A DNA stretch of 46,485 nucleotides from Candidatus Bathyarchaeota archaeon (lineage in GTDB: Archaea > Thermoproteota > Bathyarchaeia > 40CM-2-53-6). A program made the position numbers and the translations under genes. The notes beneath the pieces were generated by a model, which did no database searches, was not told where the DNA came from, and worked only from the letters and a program-made list of their open reading frames with translations. This document shows positions 18,306 to 26,583 of the stretch, piece by piece (position 1 is the first letter of the stretch; the number at the start of each line of letters is the position of its first letter). Where the stretch lies: NCBI GenBank assembly GCA_005888755.1, contig VBBQ01000036.1:1-46485 (forward strand), written 5' to 3'.

Positions 18306-19466
18306 TTAGGACCTCATTACCGCAACAGTTCCGACCTGCATCAAATCTCCCCAGGCCTGAGCCAGACCCGTCCGAGCATCCTTCTTCACTTGTCTTTTCC
18401 CTGCTTCCCCTCGAAGTTGCCAGAAGACTTCGCAGATCTTCATCATCCCAGCGGCCGCGATTGGATTACCAACGCCCAGTAGTCCGCCTGAGGGGCAGAC
18501 GGGCAGATCACCGTCTCGCTGGGTTACACCGTCGACGGCCATCTTTGCAGCTTCTCCCTTGCCCGCCAGCTGAAGCCCTTCCATGTGATGAAGCTCCTTG
18601 TAGTCGAATGGATCGTAGACTTCCGCGATATCGATCTCCTTCCTCGGCTTCTTGATCCCGGCCATCTTGTAGGCCATCCAGGCAGCTTTCTCAACATACT
18701 CCGGATAGGCCAAGTCACGGTTCGTCCAGTGTGTGCTATCAAGAGTCCAGCCTACACCGTCGAGCCAGACAGGCTGGTCGGTTAGTTTCTTCGCAACTTT
18801 CTCAGTAGCGAGAACCACCGCAGCAGCTCCATCGCTAGGAGGACTCACGTCCAATCGTTTTACGGGCCAACAGATTGGCTCGGAGTTCATGACGTCGTCG
18901 ACAGTTATCTTAGCGCCTAGTTGTGCACAAGGATGATCAACAGCGTTTCCCTTGTTCTTCACCGCAACGCTCGCGATCTCTTCCTCCTTGATCCCGTACT
19001 TGTGCATGTAGCGTCGCATCTCCAACGAGAAAATCCACAGCAGAGTTGTGCCAAGAGGTCTCTCGAGGATCTGGTCGAATATGCTCCAGAAGGCGTACTG
19101 AGGATGAGGATGCAACGGTGACATTTTCTCTTCGGCAACGCAGAGGCAAGTATCGTACATTCCAGAGGCAACGTTCCAGAATCCGCCGATAGGCGTGAAG
19201 ACTCCTGTTCCTCCTCCGACGTAGACGCGCTGGTTGGGCTTGCCTATCCCTCCCATCCCGTCTAGGAGGTATTCTCCTTTCATGTGCATGCCGTCGAAAG
19301 CGTCAGGTGCTGAGCCTGATACCACTGACTGGATGTCTTTCAGTTCAAGCCCTGCCGAGTCGAGGGCCATTCTCGTCGCCTCAAATGAGAGTTCCTTCGG
19401 ACTTTCAAGCATTCGTCGTCTGAATAGTGTCATACCTGCCCCAACGATTGCTACACGATTTTTCAT
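18306..19466 (-). CDS. Thiolase-fold protein lacking catalytic residues (second copy)
   Basis: 386 residues with the overall SCP2/archaeal thiolase layout: N-terminal VAIVGAGMTLF, helical SFEATRMALDSAG, a domain boundary at DGAAAVVLATEKVA, and C-terminal PSGGLLGVGNP. The nucleophile position (normally C in CASG, about 85) is Gly within VGGGTGV; the conserved GHP His is Asn (about 334); and the usual HD in the central motif is YD in AEVYDPFDYKEL. It therefore cannot be a normal thiolase. Related cysteine-free thiolase-fold proteins with DUF35 partners act as acyl-CoA retro-aldolases (Ltp2 type). Middle gene of a four-gene operon, 13 bases after the first thiolase-like gene. Confidence 0.9.
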   Translation of the reverse strand: MKNRVAIVGAGMTLFRRRMLESPKELSFEATRMALDSAGLELKDIQSVVSGSAPDAFDGMHMKGEYLLDGMGGIGKPNQRVYVGGGTGVFTPIGGFWNVASGMYDTCLCVAEEKMSPLHPHPQYAFWSIFDQILERPLGTTLLWIFSLEMRRYMHKYGIKEEEIASVAVKNKGNAVDHPCAQLGAKITVDDVMNSEPICWPVKRLDVSPPSDGAAAVVLATEKVAKKLTDQPVWLDGVGWTLDSTHWTNRDLAYPEYVEKAAWMAYKMAGIKKPRKEIDIAEVYDPFDYKELHHMEGLQLAGKGEAAKMAVDGVTQRDGDLPVCPSGGLLGVGNPIAAAGMMKICEVFWQLRGEAGKRQVKKDARTGLAQAWGDLMQVGTVAVMRS

Positions 19467-19479
19467 TAGCAGACTCCTC

Positions 19480-20631
19480 CTAGTTTCCCAATACCGCTAC
19501 TGCCCCGGTCGCAGTTGGAATTCCTCTCCAGCTCTGAACGACAGCCTTCTTCGCTCTCTGAATCTGTAGACGTCCGGCTTGTCCTCGGAGTTGTAGAACA
19601 GCTTCGAGCACTCTGTGAAGACCGGTCGCCTCTAGGAGATGACCAACTCCCAACGAGCCGCCTGACGCGTTCACAGGCAACCGCCCGTCTCTATCAAAAG
19701 CGCCAGACTCGACCATCTTGCCAGCCTTGCCTTTAGCGGCGAGCTTGAGAGCCTCGAGGCTCTGAAGCTCCTTGTAGGAATAGGTATCATCCACCTCAGC
19801 AAGGTCAAAGTAAGTCGCTGGGTTCCGCACGCCTGCCATCTTGTAAGCGCGAGCCGCGGACTGTTCCGCGTACGCGGCTCTCGCCATGTCTCGATCCTCT
19901 AACCATGGCGTGTCAGAACTCCAGCCGATACCGTTTATCCAGACAGTGTGGTTGCCGAGTTTCTTGGCCTTCTGGGCCGAGGCGAGTACGAAGACCATGC
20001 TTCCGTCGATGGTCTTGCTCGATTCCAGTTCGGTGAGCGGTGAGGCTGCAATTTTCGAGTTAAGCACCGCCTTCTTGTCCAAGTCTGCCCCGTGGACCCC
20101 GCGCGGGTTCAGGAGCGCGTTCTTCTTGTTCTTGACCGCAACTTGTGCACAGTATTCTCTCTTTGTCGCAGTCTCTTTCAAGTAGCGGGCCATTTCGAGC
20201 CCTGCTACGAATCTCGGGTCCGCGTTAACGTGATGATCGTAGATAGGGTCGAGGGCGAAGCTTGAGATCTCGTCAGGGTTTACAACGTCCGAGATCTTGC
20301 TGTGAGACTCTACGACCGCGACGTCAGCAATTCCGGACATGATGTGCATGCACGCCGTTGCGAGACCGACAATTCCGTCTGAAGATATCGTGCATAATGG
20401 TTTGAGAACCGCTCCAAGCTGGTCGGGCATGTACTCGTCAGTAATGCTGATTCCCTCCCAGAAATCCTCGGTACAACAGATGAAACTCTGAACATCTTTT
20501 CGAGGGTCCACTCCAGCGTCTTCGTAGGCGCGAGTTGCTGCCTCAAACATTAGTTCCCGGGTTGAGAGACTGGGGGTCATCGAGTCGAAGCCTGAATATC
20601 CGACGCCCACTATTCCGATTCGTAGAGGCAA
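19480..20631 (-). CDS. Thiolase-fold protein lacking nucleophilic cysteine (first copy)
   Basis: 383 residues, paralogous to the following gene. N-terminal IGIVGVGYSGFDS, helix LMFEAATRAYEDAG, the ISSDG segment where thiolases have CASG (Ser83 at the Cys position by spacing to IMSG), and DGSMVFVLASAQKA at the domain boundary. The C-terminal His is kept in GGSLGVGHLLEATG (His331), but the central motif reads AEVDDTYSYKEL. Thus one catalytic residue is retained here and none in the partner, suggesting a heteromer of non-equivalent chains. TTG start at 20631 with MPLRIG matching the family N-terminus. First gene of the cluster; minus-strand TCTTATAGTAAAC at 20664-20676 is a plausible TATA element. 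Confidence 0.9.
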   Translation of the reverse strand: MPLRIGIVGVGYSGFDSMTPSLSTRELMFEAATRAYEDAGVDPRKDVQSFICCTEDFWEGISITDEYMPDQLGAVLKPLCTISSDGIVGLATACMHIMSGIADVAVVESHSKISDVVNPDEISSFALDPIYDHHVNADPRFVAGLEMARYLKETATKREYCAQVAVKNKKNALLNPRGVHGADLDKKAVLNSKIAASPLTELESSKTIDGSMVFVLASAQKAKKLGNHTVWINGIGWSSDTPWLEDRDMARAAYAEQSAARAYKMAGVRNPATYFDLAEVDDTYSYKELQSLEALKLAAKGKAGKMVESGAFDRDGRLPVNASGGSLGVGHLLEATGLHRVLEAVLQLRGQAGRLQIQRAKKAVVQSWRGIPTATGAVAVLGN

Positions 20632-20663
20632 GAATCTATCGGAAGCGACGGCGTTAGCGTGTT

Positions 20664-20676
20664 TACTATAAGACTT
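20664..20676 (-). promoter_or_regulatory. TATA box for the thiolase-like/DUF35 operon
   Basis: Minus-strand TCTTATAGTAAAC, centred about 39 bases before the TTG at 20631. Expected start of transcription leaves a leader of about 12 bases. Confidence 0.45.
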
Positions 20677-20691
20677 CCGCGAATAAAATGC

Positions 20692-22320
20692 TCATTGGGA
20701 CGGTGGAGGCGGGGCCGATGATGAACCGGGCAATTGCTGTTGAGGCGGAGGTTGCGGAGACCCAGCTCTAGGAGTTCCACATGTCATACAGAAGAATTCT
20801 GCAGGACCAAGGGGCTTTCCACAAGCACCACAGTAAGCCGCGGGGATTACAATTGGGTAGGGTGAAGTAATTGGCATGGCGGCCCGCCGAGTTTGTTCTC
20901 TCCTCAACGCCACGACTACAACTGCAATGGCGACTGCGATTGGCGGCATGATTACTGTGAGAAGTTCTGCGATGCTGAAGACAGGGATTGAGATGTTGGC
21001 TGGTCCTAGCACATTCGTCCTGAAGACGGATTGTACTCCGTACGGTACTATAACACGCAGGCTGTAATTCCCTGGAGGTAATTGCGCGAGAGTTGCATTT
21101 CCTTCAGAGTCCGTTCTTACGGTCTGATTGGTCGAGTCAGGAAGGAATGTGAGAACAGTTGCTCCGCCAACGGGCAGAGAGTAGAATCGACCTACTACGC
21201 GAACAGGAATTGAGAAAACATTTCCCTGGATTGTCTGGCTTGATGCCGAACTAGAAACCAAGGTATTGTTTACAACGTTGACACCGTGCCAGTACGCATA
21301 GTTAATTTTGAAAGTGCTGGATTGAGTAATGTTCTGGGACAAGTAGCTGGTGTAATATAGCACGTTGCCGTTGCCCTGGTCCTGCAGCGAAATCCAATCA
21401 GGTGTGAAAGGATTTCCACTGTGATCGATGAAATTGAAATTGAGCTGAGTGGGGGACGGAACTGACGTTGGCCAGAGTGTGGTCGCGGAGGCGGGCTGGC
21501 GAATGTTGCTTCCCGCGAGGAAGTCATCTCTGTGTCCTTCAACTTCCCAGACACCGTATAGGTTGGGCAAGCCTGTCTGACTACTATAACCGTAGCAACA
21601 ATGGCTTATCCCTGTTGGCATTTGGTGCCACGGACCAGCCTGACGTATTTCTAGATCTTTGAACTCGGCAGGGCCAATTATGTCCTTGTTGTCAGTAGCC
21701 TGGGCTACTTCAGCGATTCCCGCTGGAGCTTGGCTCCCTGAACTAGTCGCGCCGGCTCCAAGATAGCTCTTGTCCCCAGGCGGAGGTGATTTTCCAAGAA
21801 GATTGCCATCCATGTAGAAAGACCAAACGCCATTGCCGGTGTGGACCATTGAGTATGTGTGCCATGAACCGATAGGCCCGGCTGACCCTTCAGGTCCGAT
21901 TATTGGTGGACAGTCACAGTTTGGGGTATAGAAGGTTTCGAAGAACCAGGCGCAACAGTAGGTTTGGCCAGTGGTGCTGAGTCCGTTGAGATATCCTACC
22001 TGGACGAAGCCACCAGTGGAGAGTAGAGTCCCTACCCAGTATGAATGAGCGTCATTCCGAACCTGGTCATACACCGTTCTGATCGTAATGTTTGCGCCAT
22101 CAACATTGTAACTGCTACTGTCGCCAATGGCTCCGATCTGGAACCAGTAATAGCCCCCAAGAGCGTAGGTAGTTTGGAGTGGTCCTTGTCTAATCGGCTG
22201 CGGGATGAGGCCCAAGTTGGAACTAATTGCAAGCGAGCCATGCCCGAGAGCGATGAAAGACTGGAGACCCGCCACGACGCTGAGAATAACTAGAGCAATC
22301 CTAAGGGTCCGTGTCATCAT
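20692..22320 (-). CDS. Secreted, membrane-anchored protein with cytoplasmic zinc-ribbon tail
   Basis: 542 residues. N-terminal signal segment (about 5-27, IALVILSVVAGLQSFIALG), then a large extracellular region rich in Ser, Thr, Gly, Asn and Tyr. This contains a concanavalin/LamG-like section with GSWHTYSMVHTGNGVWSFYMDG and two unusual CC pairs. A carboxypeptidase-regulatory-like beta domain follows, with NATLAQLPPGNYSLRV (about 405-430). One transmembrane helix (about 455-475, TVIMPPIAVAIAVVVVAL) ends in RREQTRR. The intracellular tail has a zinc ribbon CGAC/CMTC and a Pro/Gln-rich end. Function unknown; the layout suggests surface carbohydrate or protein binding. Start is one of two tandem ATGs. 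Confidence 0.8.
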   Translation of the reverse strand: MMTRTLRIALVILSVVAGLQSFIALGHGSLAISSNLGLIPQPIRQGPLQTTYALGGYYWFQIGAIGDSSSYNVDGANITIRTVYDQVRNDAHSYWVGTLLSTGGFVQVGYLNGLSTTGQTYCCAWFFETFYTPNCDCPPIIGPEGSAGPIGSWHTYSMVHTGNGVWSFYMDGNLLGKSPPPGDKSYLGAGATSSGSQAPAGIAEVAQATDNKDIIGPAEFKDLEIRQAGPWHQMPTGISHCCYGYSSQTGLPNLYGVWEVEGHRDDFLAGSNIRQPASATTLWPTSVPSPTQLNFNFIDHSGNPFTPDWISLQDQGNGNVLYYTSYLSQNITQSSTFKINYAYWHGVNVVNNTLVSSSASSQTIQGNVFSIPVRVVGRFYSLPVGGATVLTFLPDSTNQTVRTDSEGNATLAQLPPGNYSLRVIVPYGVQSVFRTNVLGPANISIPVFSIAELLTVIMPPIAVAIAVVVVALRREQTRRAAMPITSPYPIVIPAAYCGACGKPLGPAEFFCMTCGTPRAGSPQPPPQQQLPGSSSAPPPPSQ

Positions 22321-22415
22321 CGCCTAGATCCTTCATTGGTAGTGATAGAGGCGTTCAGATTTTAGGAGTATGGAACTCTCCCCCGTTGCTCAATCAAGAT
22401 TTCGTTCTTGGCTAA

Positions 22416-22424
22416 GGTATAAAC
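22416..22424 (+). promoter_or_regulatory. TATA box for the acyl-CoA dehydrogenase gene
   Basis: GGTATAAAC centred 44 bases before the ATG at 22464. GAGGT at 22453-22457 would serve as ribosome binding site on the short leader. Confidence 0.5.
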
Positions 22425-22463
22425 CGGAGCTTCCAAAAAAGGAGTTTCCTAGAGGTTAATCAC

Positions 22464-23627
22464 ATGGGTTTCTTCGGGAACGAACAGAAAGAACTCATCC
22501 AGATGATATACGGATCCAGCTCCGAGGACCATATTCTCCTCCTAGACTCCCTCGGAGATTTCATCGAGAAAGAGATCGCACCCACCGCCCGAGAGATCGA
22601 CGTAAACGCTCAGTTTCCACGCGAGAACATTACCAAGATGTTCGAACAAGGCTTCACAAGCATAGGTTTTCCCAAGGAATACGGCGGCCTTGAACTCCCC
22701 TGGCCAGTCTATGTCGCGGCCATGGAGATGGTCGGCAAGGCATGTGCCAGCACTGCTCTCTCACTCGCAATTCACGGAACCTGTTGCGAAGGAGTACGTC
22801 TGTTCAGTAATCCAGAGCAGAAGAAACAGTTTCTTCCCGGAATGATCAGCGGAAAATCCTTTGCCGCGTTCTCGCTAACCGAACCGGGTGCGGGATCGGA
22901 CGCACGAAACATGCAAACCCAGGCCCGGTTGGAAGGGAACGAATGGATAGTTAACGGAACGAAAATGTTCACCACAAACGGAGGCTACTGCGATCTATAC
23001 TTTCTGTTCGCCAAGACCCCGAAGGGCCCATCCGCGTTTCTGGTCGATTCGAAAAAAGCAAAATCGAGCAAAGACATTGAAAAACTCGGGGTGAGAGGAT
23101 CAGTCACTTCAGAGGTAGTGTTCGAAAACGCAAAGGTCCCTAAGGAAAACCTGGTAGGAATAGAAGGAGAAGGCTTCGAGTACGCTAAGAGAATGCTCTG
23201 GGGCGGACGCGTAACGATTGGAGCCCTCACAACCGGAATCGCCCAAGCCGCCTTCGAAAAAGCAGTGAGGTACAGCAAGGAAAGGACGGCGTTTGGAAAG
23301 ACACTGTCCGAGTTCGAAATGACCCAGGCCAAACTCGCCGACATGTTAACGATGATTAACGCGTCACGAATGATGGTTTACCGCGCAGCGCACCTGAAGA
23401 GTCAGGGAAAACCATTCGAGTCAGAAGCAGCTCAAGGCAAACTTCTGGCGACGGAAAACGCGCTCAAAGTGTGTGATGAGGCAATTCAGATCTACGGAGG
23501 ATACGGGTACGCGGACGAATTTGATGTTCATCGTCACTGGCGGGACGCGAGACTAATGACGGTGGGAGAGGGCACCTCGGAGATCATGAGATTAATTATC
23601 TCGAAGAACATCCTCCATCCATCATAG
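22464..23627 (+). CDS. Acyl-CoA dehydrogenase
   Basis: FAD-dependent alpha,beta-desaturation of an acyl-CoA thioester, with electrons passed to ETF. 387 residues in the standard three-domain layout: helical N-terminal domain, beta domain with FSLTEPGAGSDA (about 137-148) and WIVNGTKMFTTNGG, C-terminal helical domain with RTAFGKTLSEFEMTQAKLADM, and QIYGGYGYADEF. VGEGTSEIMR carries the Glu that normally removes the alpha proton. It lies alone between divergent and convergent neighbours; together with the nearby thiolase-fold/DUF35 operon it suggests acyl-CoA catabolism. Chain length preference cannot be read. Confidence 0.95.
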   Translation: MGFFGNEQKELIQMIYGSSSEDHILLLDSLGDFIEKEIAPTAREIDVNAQFPRENITKMFEQGFTSIGFPKEYGGLELPWPVYVAAMEMVGKACASTALSLAIHGTCCEGVRLFSNPEQKKQFLPGMISGKSFAAFSLTEPGAGSDARNMQTQARLEGNEWIVNGTKMFTTNGGYCDLYFLFAKTPKGPSAFLVDSKKAKSSKDIEKLGVRGSVTSEVVFENAKVPKENLVGIEGEGFEYAKRMLWGGRVTIGALTTGIAQAAFEKAVRYSKERTAFGKTLSEFEMTQAKLADMLTMINASRMMVYRAAHLKSQGKPFESEAAQGKLLATENALKVCDEAIQIYGGYGYADEFDVHRHWRDARLMTVGEGTSEIMRLIISKNILHPS

Positions 23628-23630
23628 AGG

Positions 23631-24209
23631 TCAGAGCGTCTTCTCGTAGAGACTGGCCTTCCATCCAGGCGCCAGAGTATCTCTAACGTGGACAAATCCG
23701 GCCTTCTCATAATATTCGCGAATCACCTTGTTGCTAGCGAGACAGTCGAGCCGCAGGTAACTCTTGCCGTCTTCTCGCGCCTTCACCTCAGCCCAACTGA
23801 GCAATCTCAGGCCGAGACGTTGGCCGGCGTGGGCGCGTTTGATCGCAAGCTTGTGGATGTACCCGGCATCCGGTGGTACATCGCCCCAAAACTTCTTGTC
23901 ACTCCACTGGAGAGTAATCGTCCCAACAGTTTCTTTGACGTCCTTTGCAACGTAGACTTCCCCGTGGTCAATATTGTCACGAATAGTCTGACGGAACGCT
24001 GGGCTGGGCAACCATTGGGTCTCAAGCCCTTTTGAGATTAACCATCGAGAGGCCTCTTCCAGAATTTCCAGAACCCTATCAAGATCCCCTTGTTGCGCTC
24101 CGATGATTCTGATATCGGACCCGAGTTCGACCAAACCGTTGCCTTCGATGCAAAGCCTGTCCTCGTGAGATTTGGACATTGCCAGCGATTCGCCTGCGGC
24201 GGGAAACAT
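23631..24209 (-). CDS. GNAT-family N-acetyltransferase
   Basis: 192 residues. A non-conserved N-terminal segment precedes IRIIGAQQGDLDRVLEILEEA, the usual start of a GNAT fold. YVAKDVKETVGTITL is strand 2-4, and KRAHAGQRLGLRLL is the acetyl-CoA pyrophosphate loop (R/Q-x-x-G-x-G variant). YLRLDCLASNKVIREYYEKAGF is the conserved C-terminal half. Acceptor unknown. The first 30 residues may be extra, and an internal ATG (MSKSHEDRL) is an alternative start. Convergent with the acyl-CoA dehydrogenase, three bases between stops. Confidence 0.85.
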   Translation of the reverse strand: MFPAAGESLAMSKSHEDRLCIEGNGLVELGSDIRIIGAQQGDLDRVLEILEEASRWLISKGLETQWLPSPAFRQTIRDNIDHGEVYVAKDVKETVGTITLQWSDKKFWGDVPPDAGYIHKLAIKRAHAGQRLGLRLLSWAEVKAREDGKSYLRLDCLASNKVIREYYEKAGFVHVRDTLAPGWKASLYEKTL

Positions 24210-24318
24210 CCTCCAAGAGCTTGTGCTTCTGCGGAGCAGATTTGTGTTACCTGATTTACATCGTCAGGGTTAGACTTTGGCTATCATTAGCCCAGCCAAC
24301 GGTCCTAGCGACCCAACA

Positions 24319-24672
24319 ATGAAAGTCAAGAGAAAAGCCAAGGCGAAGCCGAGAACGAAAGCTAAGACCAGAGCCAAATCAAAGACAAGCCGAACGACTC
24401 AGGCAAGTGCAGCACCAAGACCCAGCTTAGCTACAACATCAAACCTGAGCCCCGATTTCAAGACCTGTGAAGAGGTCGAAGTGGGAGATATCGGCGGCTT
24501 CGGAATCACGAGCGAAGAACGAATGGAACGCGAGACTCGCTGCACTCAACGTGCAGCGCAATTCTGCAAGAGTTGCGCTAAGAACCTATGCAACACTCAT
24601 TACGACATACTTCACAAAGACCACGACCATCCGACCGGCCCCGATTCTGGGCCAAGCCCAGTTCAGATGTAG
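24319..24672 (+). CDS. Lysine-rich protein with B-box-like zinc finger
   Basis: 117 residues from the ATG at 24319. The frame is open to a TTG at 24277, but the ATG directly precedes the striking basic tail. Residues 1-25 are repeats of Lys/Arg-Ala (KVKRKAKAKPRTKAK), resembling histone-like or linker tails. The C-terminal half has C, CKSC, CNTH and HKDHDHP spaced as in B-box or arsenate-type zinc fingers. Probably nucleic-acid-associated, but this is inference from charge. Followed by a clear stem-loop and T-run terminator. Confidence 0.65.
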   Translation: MKVKRKAKAKPRTKAKTRAKSKTSRTTQASAAPRPSLATTSNLSPDFKTCEEVEVGDIGGFGITSEERMERETRCTQRAAQFCKSCAKNLCNTHYDILHKDHDHPTGPDSGPSPVQM

Positions 24673-24678
24673 ACACTA

Positions 24679-24712
24679 ATGGGACCCTGCGTCCCATCTT
24701 CTCCCTTTTTTT
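24679..24712 (+). terminator. Stem-loop plus T-run terminator
   Basis: ATGGGAC and GTCCCAT form a perfect 7-bp stem around a CCTGC loop, followed after eight bases by seven T residues (24706-24712). It sits seven bases after the lysine-rich zinc-finger stop codon. Confidence 0.6.
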
Positions 24713-25029
24713 CGGACCGCACATCAATGCTTCATGTTTCAAGCTAGATTAGGCAAATAAAGGGGGATTATGCCAGAAATATACTTCGTTAGGGCTGGAA
24801 TCACTTGGATTGGCGTGTATCTCCAACTTGCTTCCCGCATCCTTCTGAGATGGGTCAAATGGGGGCTTCAACTGCGAAAAAGGGACTGTTTCAAGCGAAC
24901 TAAGGGTAGGCCTTGAGCGTACCGATGCTCCGACGTATCTTTTCGGGAACGGAAGCTTATTACTCGGTCTGACCAACCGGCCTTCAACTATCACCTAGAT
25001 TTACCGGAACAAGAGGTAGAGACTAGCCT
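24713..25029. other. Gene-poor spacer
   Basis: No convincing gene. A 48-codon plus-strand frame at 24770-24916 (starts MPEIYFVRAG, basic C-terminus, GGGGG just upstream) and an 81-codon minus-strand frame at 24749-24994 overlap each other; neither has recognisable motifs. TAGATTTACC at 24994-25003 is a TATA candidate about 32 bases before the GTG at 25030. Confidence 0.35.
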
Positions 25030-25701
25030 GTGAGAACACTTATTGTCGGTGCGGGACGAATAGGAATGCACCTCATAGAATACCTGTCCTCGAGCGATGA
25101 GAACCAGCTTACCGTTATCGAGAAGAAAGGCGAACGATGCAAGGATGTCTCTAACAAGTATGACGCTATCATACTAAACGAAGACGGGTCAAAACTAGAT
25201 ATTCTGAAGAAAGCTGACGCGTCTCAGGCTGACCTGCTGCTCGCTGCCACTGACGACGACAGAGTAAATCTTGCAACTACGAGAGCTGCAAAGAAGGACT
25301 TCGGCATTCCCCGGGTAATCGCAGTTGCAAACAGCCCCAAGAACAAGGTACGGCTTATGCAAGCAGGAGCCGACGTGGTAATCTGCCCCGTAGACTTGGC
25401 TCTCCGTGACTTTGAGAATGTCCTCTCCAAGGATCAGTCTATTACCCTAATGTATCGGGCCGCCGAGAACCTGCGGGTGGCAGAAGCCGTTATTCCGTTA
25501 AACGCCTCGCTCATAGGCAAGAAAATTCACGAGATACAGTTACCTGAAAGGTGCCGGGTAGGCCTCGTCTGCCGAGACGACGCTTTCGTCTTCCCCGAAC
25601 CTGAACTCGAATTGAAATCTGGCGACAAAGTCTTGCTTCTAGGTGACGCCCCATCTGTGGCACGAACCGTCGAACTCTTAAGATCGAGCGAATCTGCCTA
25701 G
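25030..25701 (+). CDS. TrkA-family NAD-binding K+ channel/transporter regulator
   Basis: 223 residues: RCK/TrkA-N domain (1-125) with the Rossmann motif LIVGAGRIGMHL (4-15), an acidic strand end ALLAATDDD-type segment (LLLAATDDDRVNL), then a TrkA-C domain (about 140-218) with LIGKKIHEIQLPERCRVGLVCR and LKSGDKVLLLGD. Such proteins gate or activate potassium uptake systems in response to NAD(H) or other nucleotides. No TrkH/KtrB membrane partner is adjacent; an MscS-like and an APC-type permease follow on the same strand, so it may regulate one of them. GTG start, leaderless spacing from a TATA element. Confidence 0.9.
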   Translation: MRTLIVGAGRIGMHLIEYLSSSDENQLTVIEKKGERCKDVSNKYDAIILNEDGSKLDILKKADASQADLLLAATDDDRVNLATTRAAKKDFGIPRVIAVANSPKNKVRLMQAGADVVICPVDLALRDFENVLSKDQSITLMYRAAENLRVAEAVIPLNASLIGKKIHEIQLPERCRVGLVCRDDAFVFPEPELELKSGDKVLLLGDAPSVARTVELLRSSESA

Positions 25702-25733
25702 CTCGATCATAACGAAGGTCTTGCCGGGCTAGT

Positions 25734-26507
25734 ATGGCACTTCCAACTATCTACGACCTTCTGACGAGCAGCTTCGCCATCAGGATCTTCTACGTTGTCC
25801 TGACCCTTCTCTTCACCTTCCTAGTCGTCCGCCTTTACCGGAGCATCATCCACAGAGCTGCAGGGTCCGTTCCTTCTGGGCTTGTAGCCAGCCTTCAACA
25901 GATCGGATCTTGGGCTATCTGGATCTTTGGAATAATCATCGGCCTGAGCCAGCTTGACGTAGCGATCAACGTGCTACTCCTGATTCTCTTCCTGGGAGGA
26001 GTAGCGATAATCGTCGCTTACAGGAACATTCTCACAGATATGGCGGCGTCCCAGTTCATCTCCACCTACCAACCTTTCAAGGTGGGAGAATGGATAGAGG
26101 TCCAAGACTACTATGGAAGAGTCATCGAGAGGAACCTGATACAAACAAAGATTCTAACCTCTGACAACGAGATCGTTATTATCCCGAATTCTACCTTATT
26201 GAAGAGATCCGTCACAAACAGAAGCCGGTCCGGCGGCTTGCGGGTCCAGATTCCGGTCACCGTTGACAGCAAGTATGACTTGAAAAACGTAGAGAAAAAC
26301 CTGCTGGAAATTGGCCAGGGGATGAAGACGGACCTTGTGCCTGACGCCCCTCCCCAAGTAAGGCTCACGCAGGTGACCTCCCAGCAAGCCCACCTTGTCC
26401 TTATGCTCCGGATAACCAATCCGGCCAAGCGGGACCAGCTCATTTCAGATGTTCAAGAGAAATTCTACGAAGTTCTCCCTGAACTCGACGCTCGAAAGCA
26501 ATACTAG
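25734..26507 (+). CDS. Small MscS-type mechanosensitive channel
   Basis: 257 residues. Three hydrophobic segments (about 12-33, 50-68, 72-95), the last being the pore-lining helix with LLILFLGGVAIIVAYRN. The conserved MscS beta domain follows with YQPFKVGEWIEV, YYGRVIERNLIQTKI and NEIVIIPNSTLLKRSVTNRS, then the alpha/beta C-terminal domain. This is the minimal architecture that releases solutes on hypoosmotic shock. It starts 32 bases after the TrkA-like stop. A signalling link between the two is inference from position. Confidence 0.9.
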   Translation: MALPTIYDLLTSSFAIRIFYVVLTLLFTFLVVRLYRSIIHRAAGSVPSGLVASLQQIGSWAIWIFGIIIGLSQLDVAINVLLLILFLGGVAIIVAYRNILTDMAASQFISTYQPFKVGEWIEVQDYYGRVIERNLIQTKILTSDNEIVIIPNSTLLKRSVTNRSRSGGLRVQIPVTVDSKYDLKNVEKNLLEIGQGMKTDLVPDAPPQVRLTQVTSQQAHLVLMLRITNPAKRDQLISDVQEKFYEVLPELDARKQY

Positions 26508-26583
26508 AAACGTCAAGCCATATTAGCGCGGGGATTCGGGAACCCGCTTCTATCACTCACGGAATCATAGAGGAAACTCTTCC

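Noticed and set aside
24749-24994. 81-codon minus-strand and 48-codon plus-strand frames in the spacer before the TrkA-like gene.
   Set aside because: They overlap each other, lack recognisable features and have no well-placed promoter; either could be real but the sequence alone does not choose.
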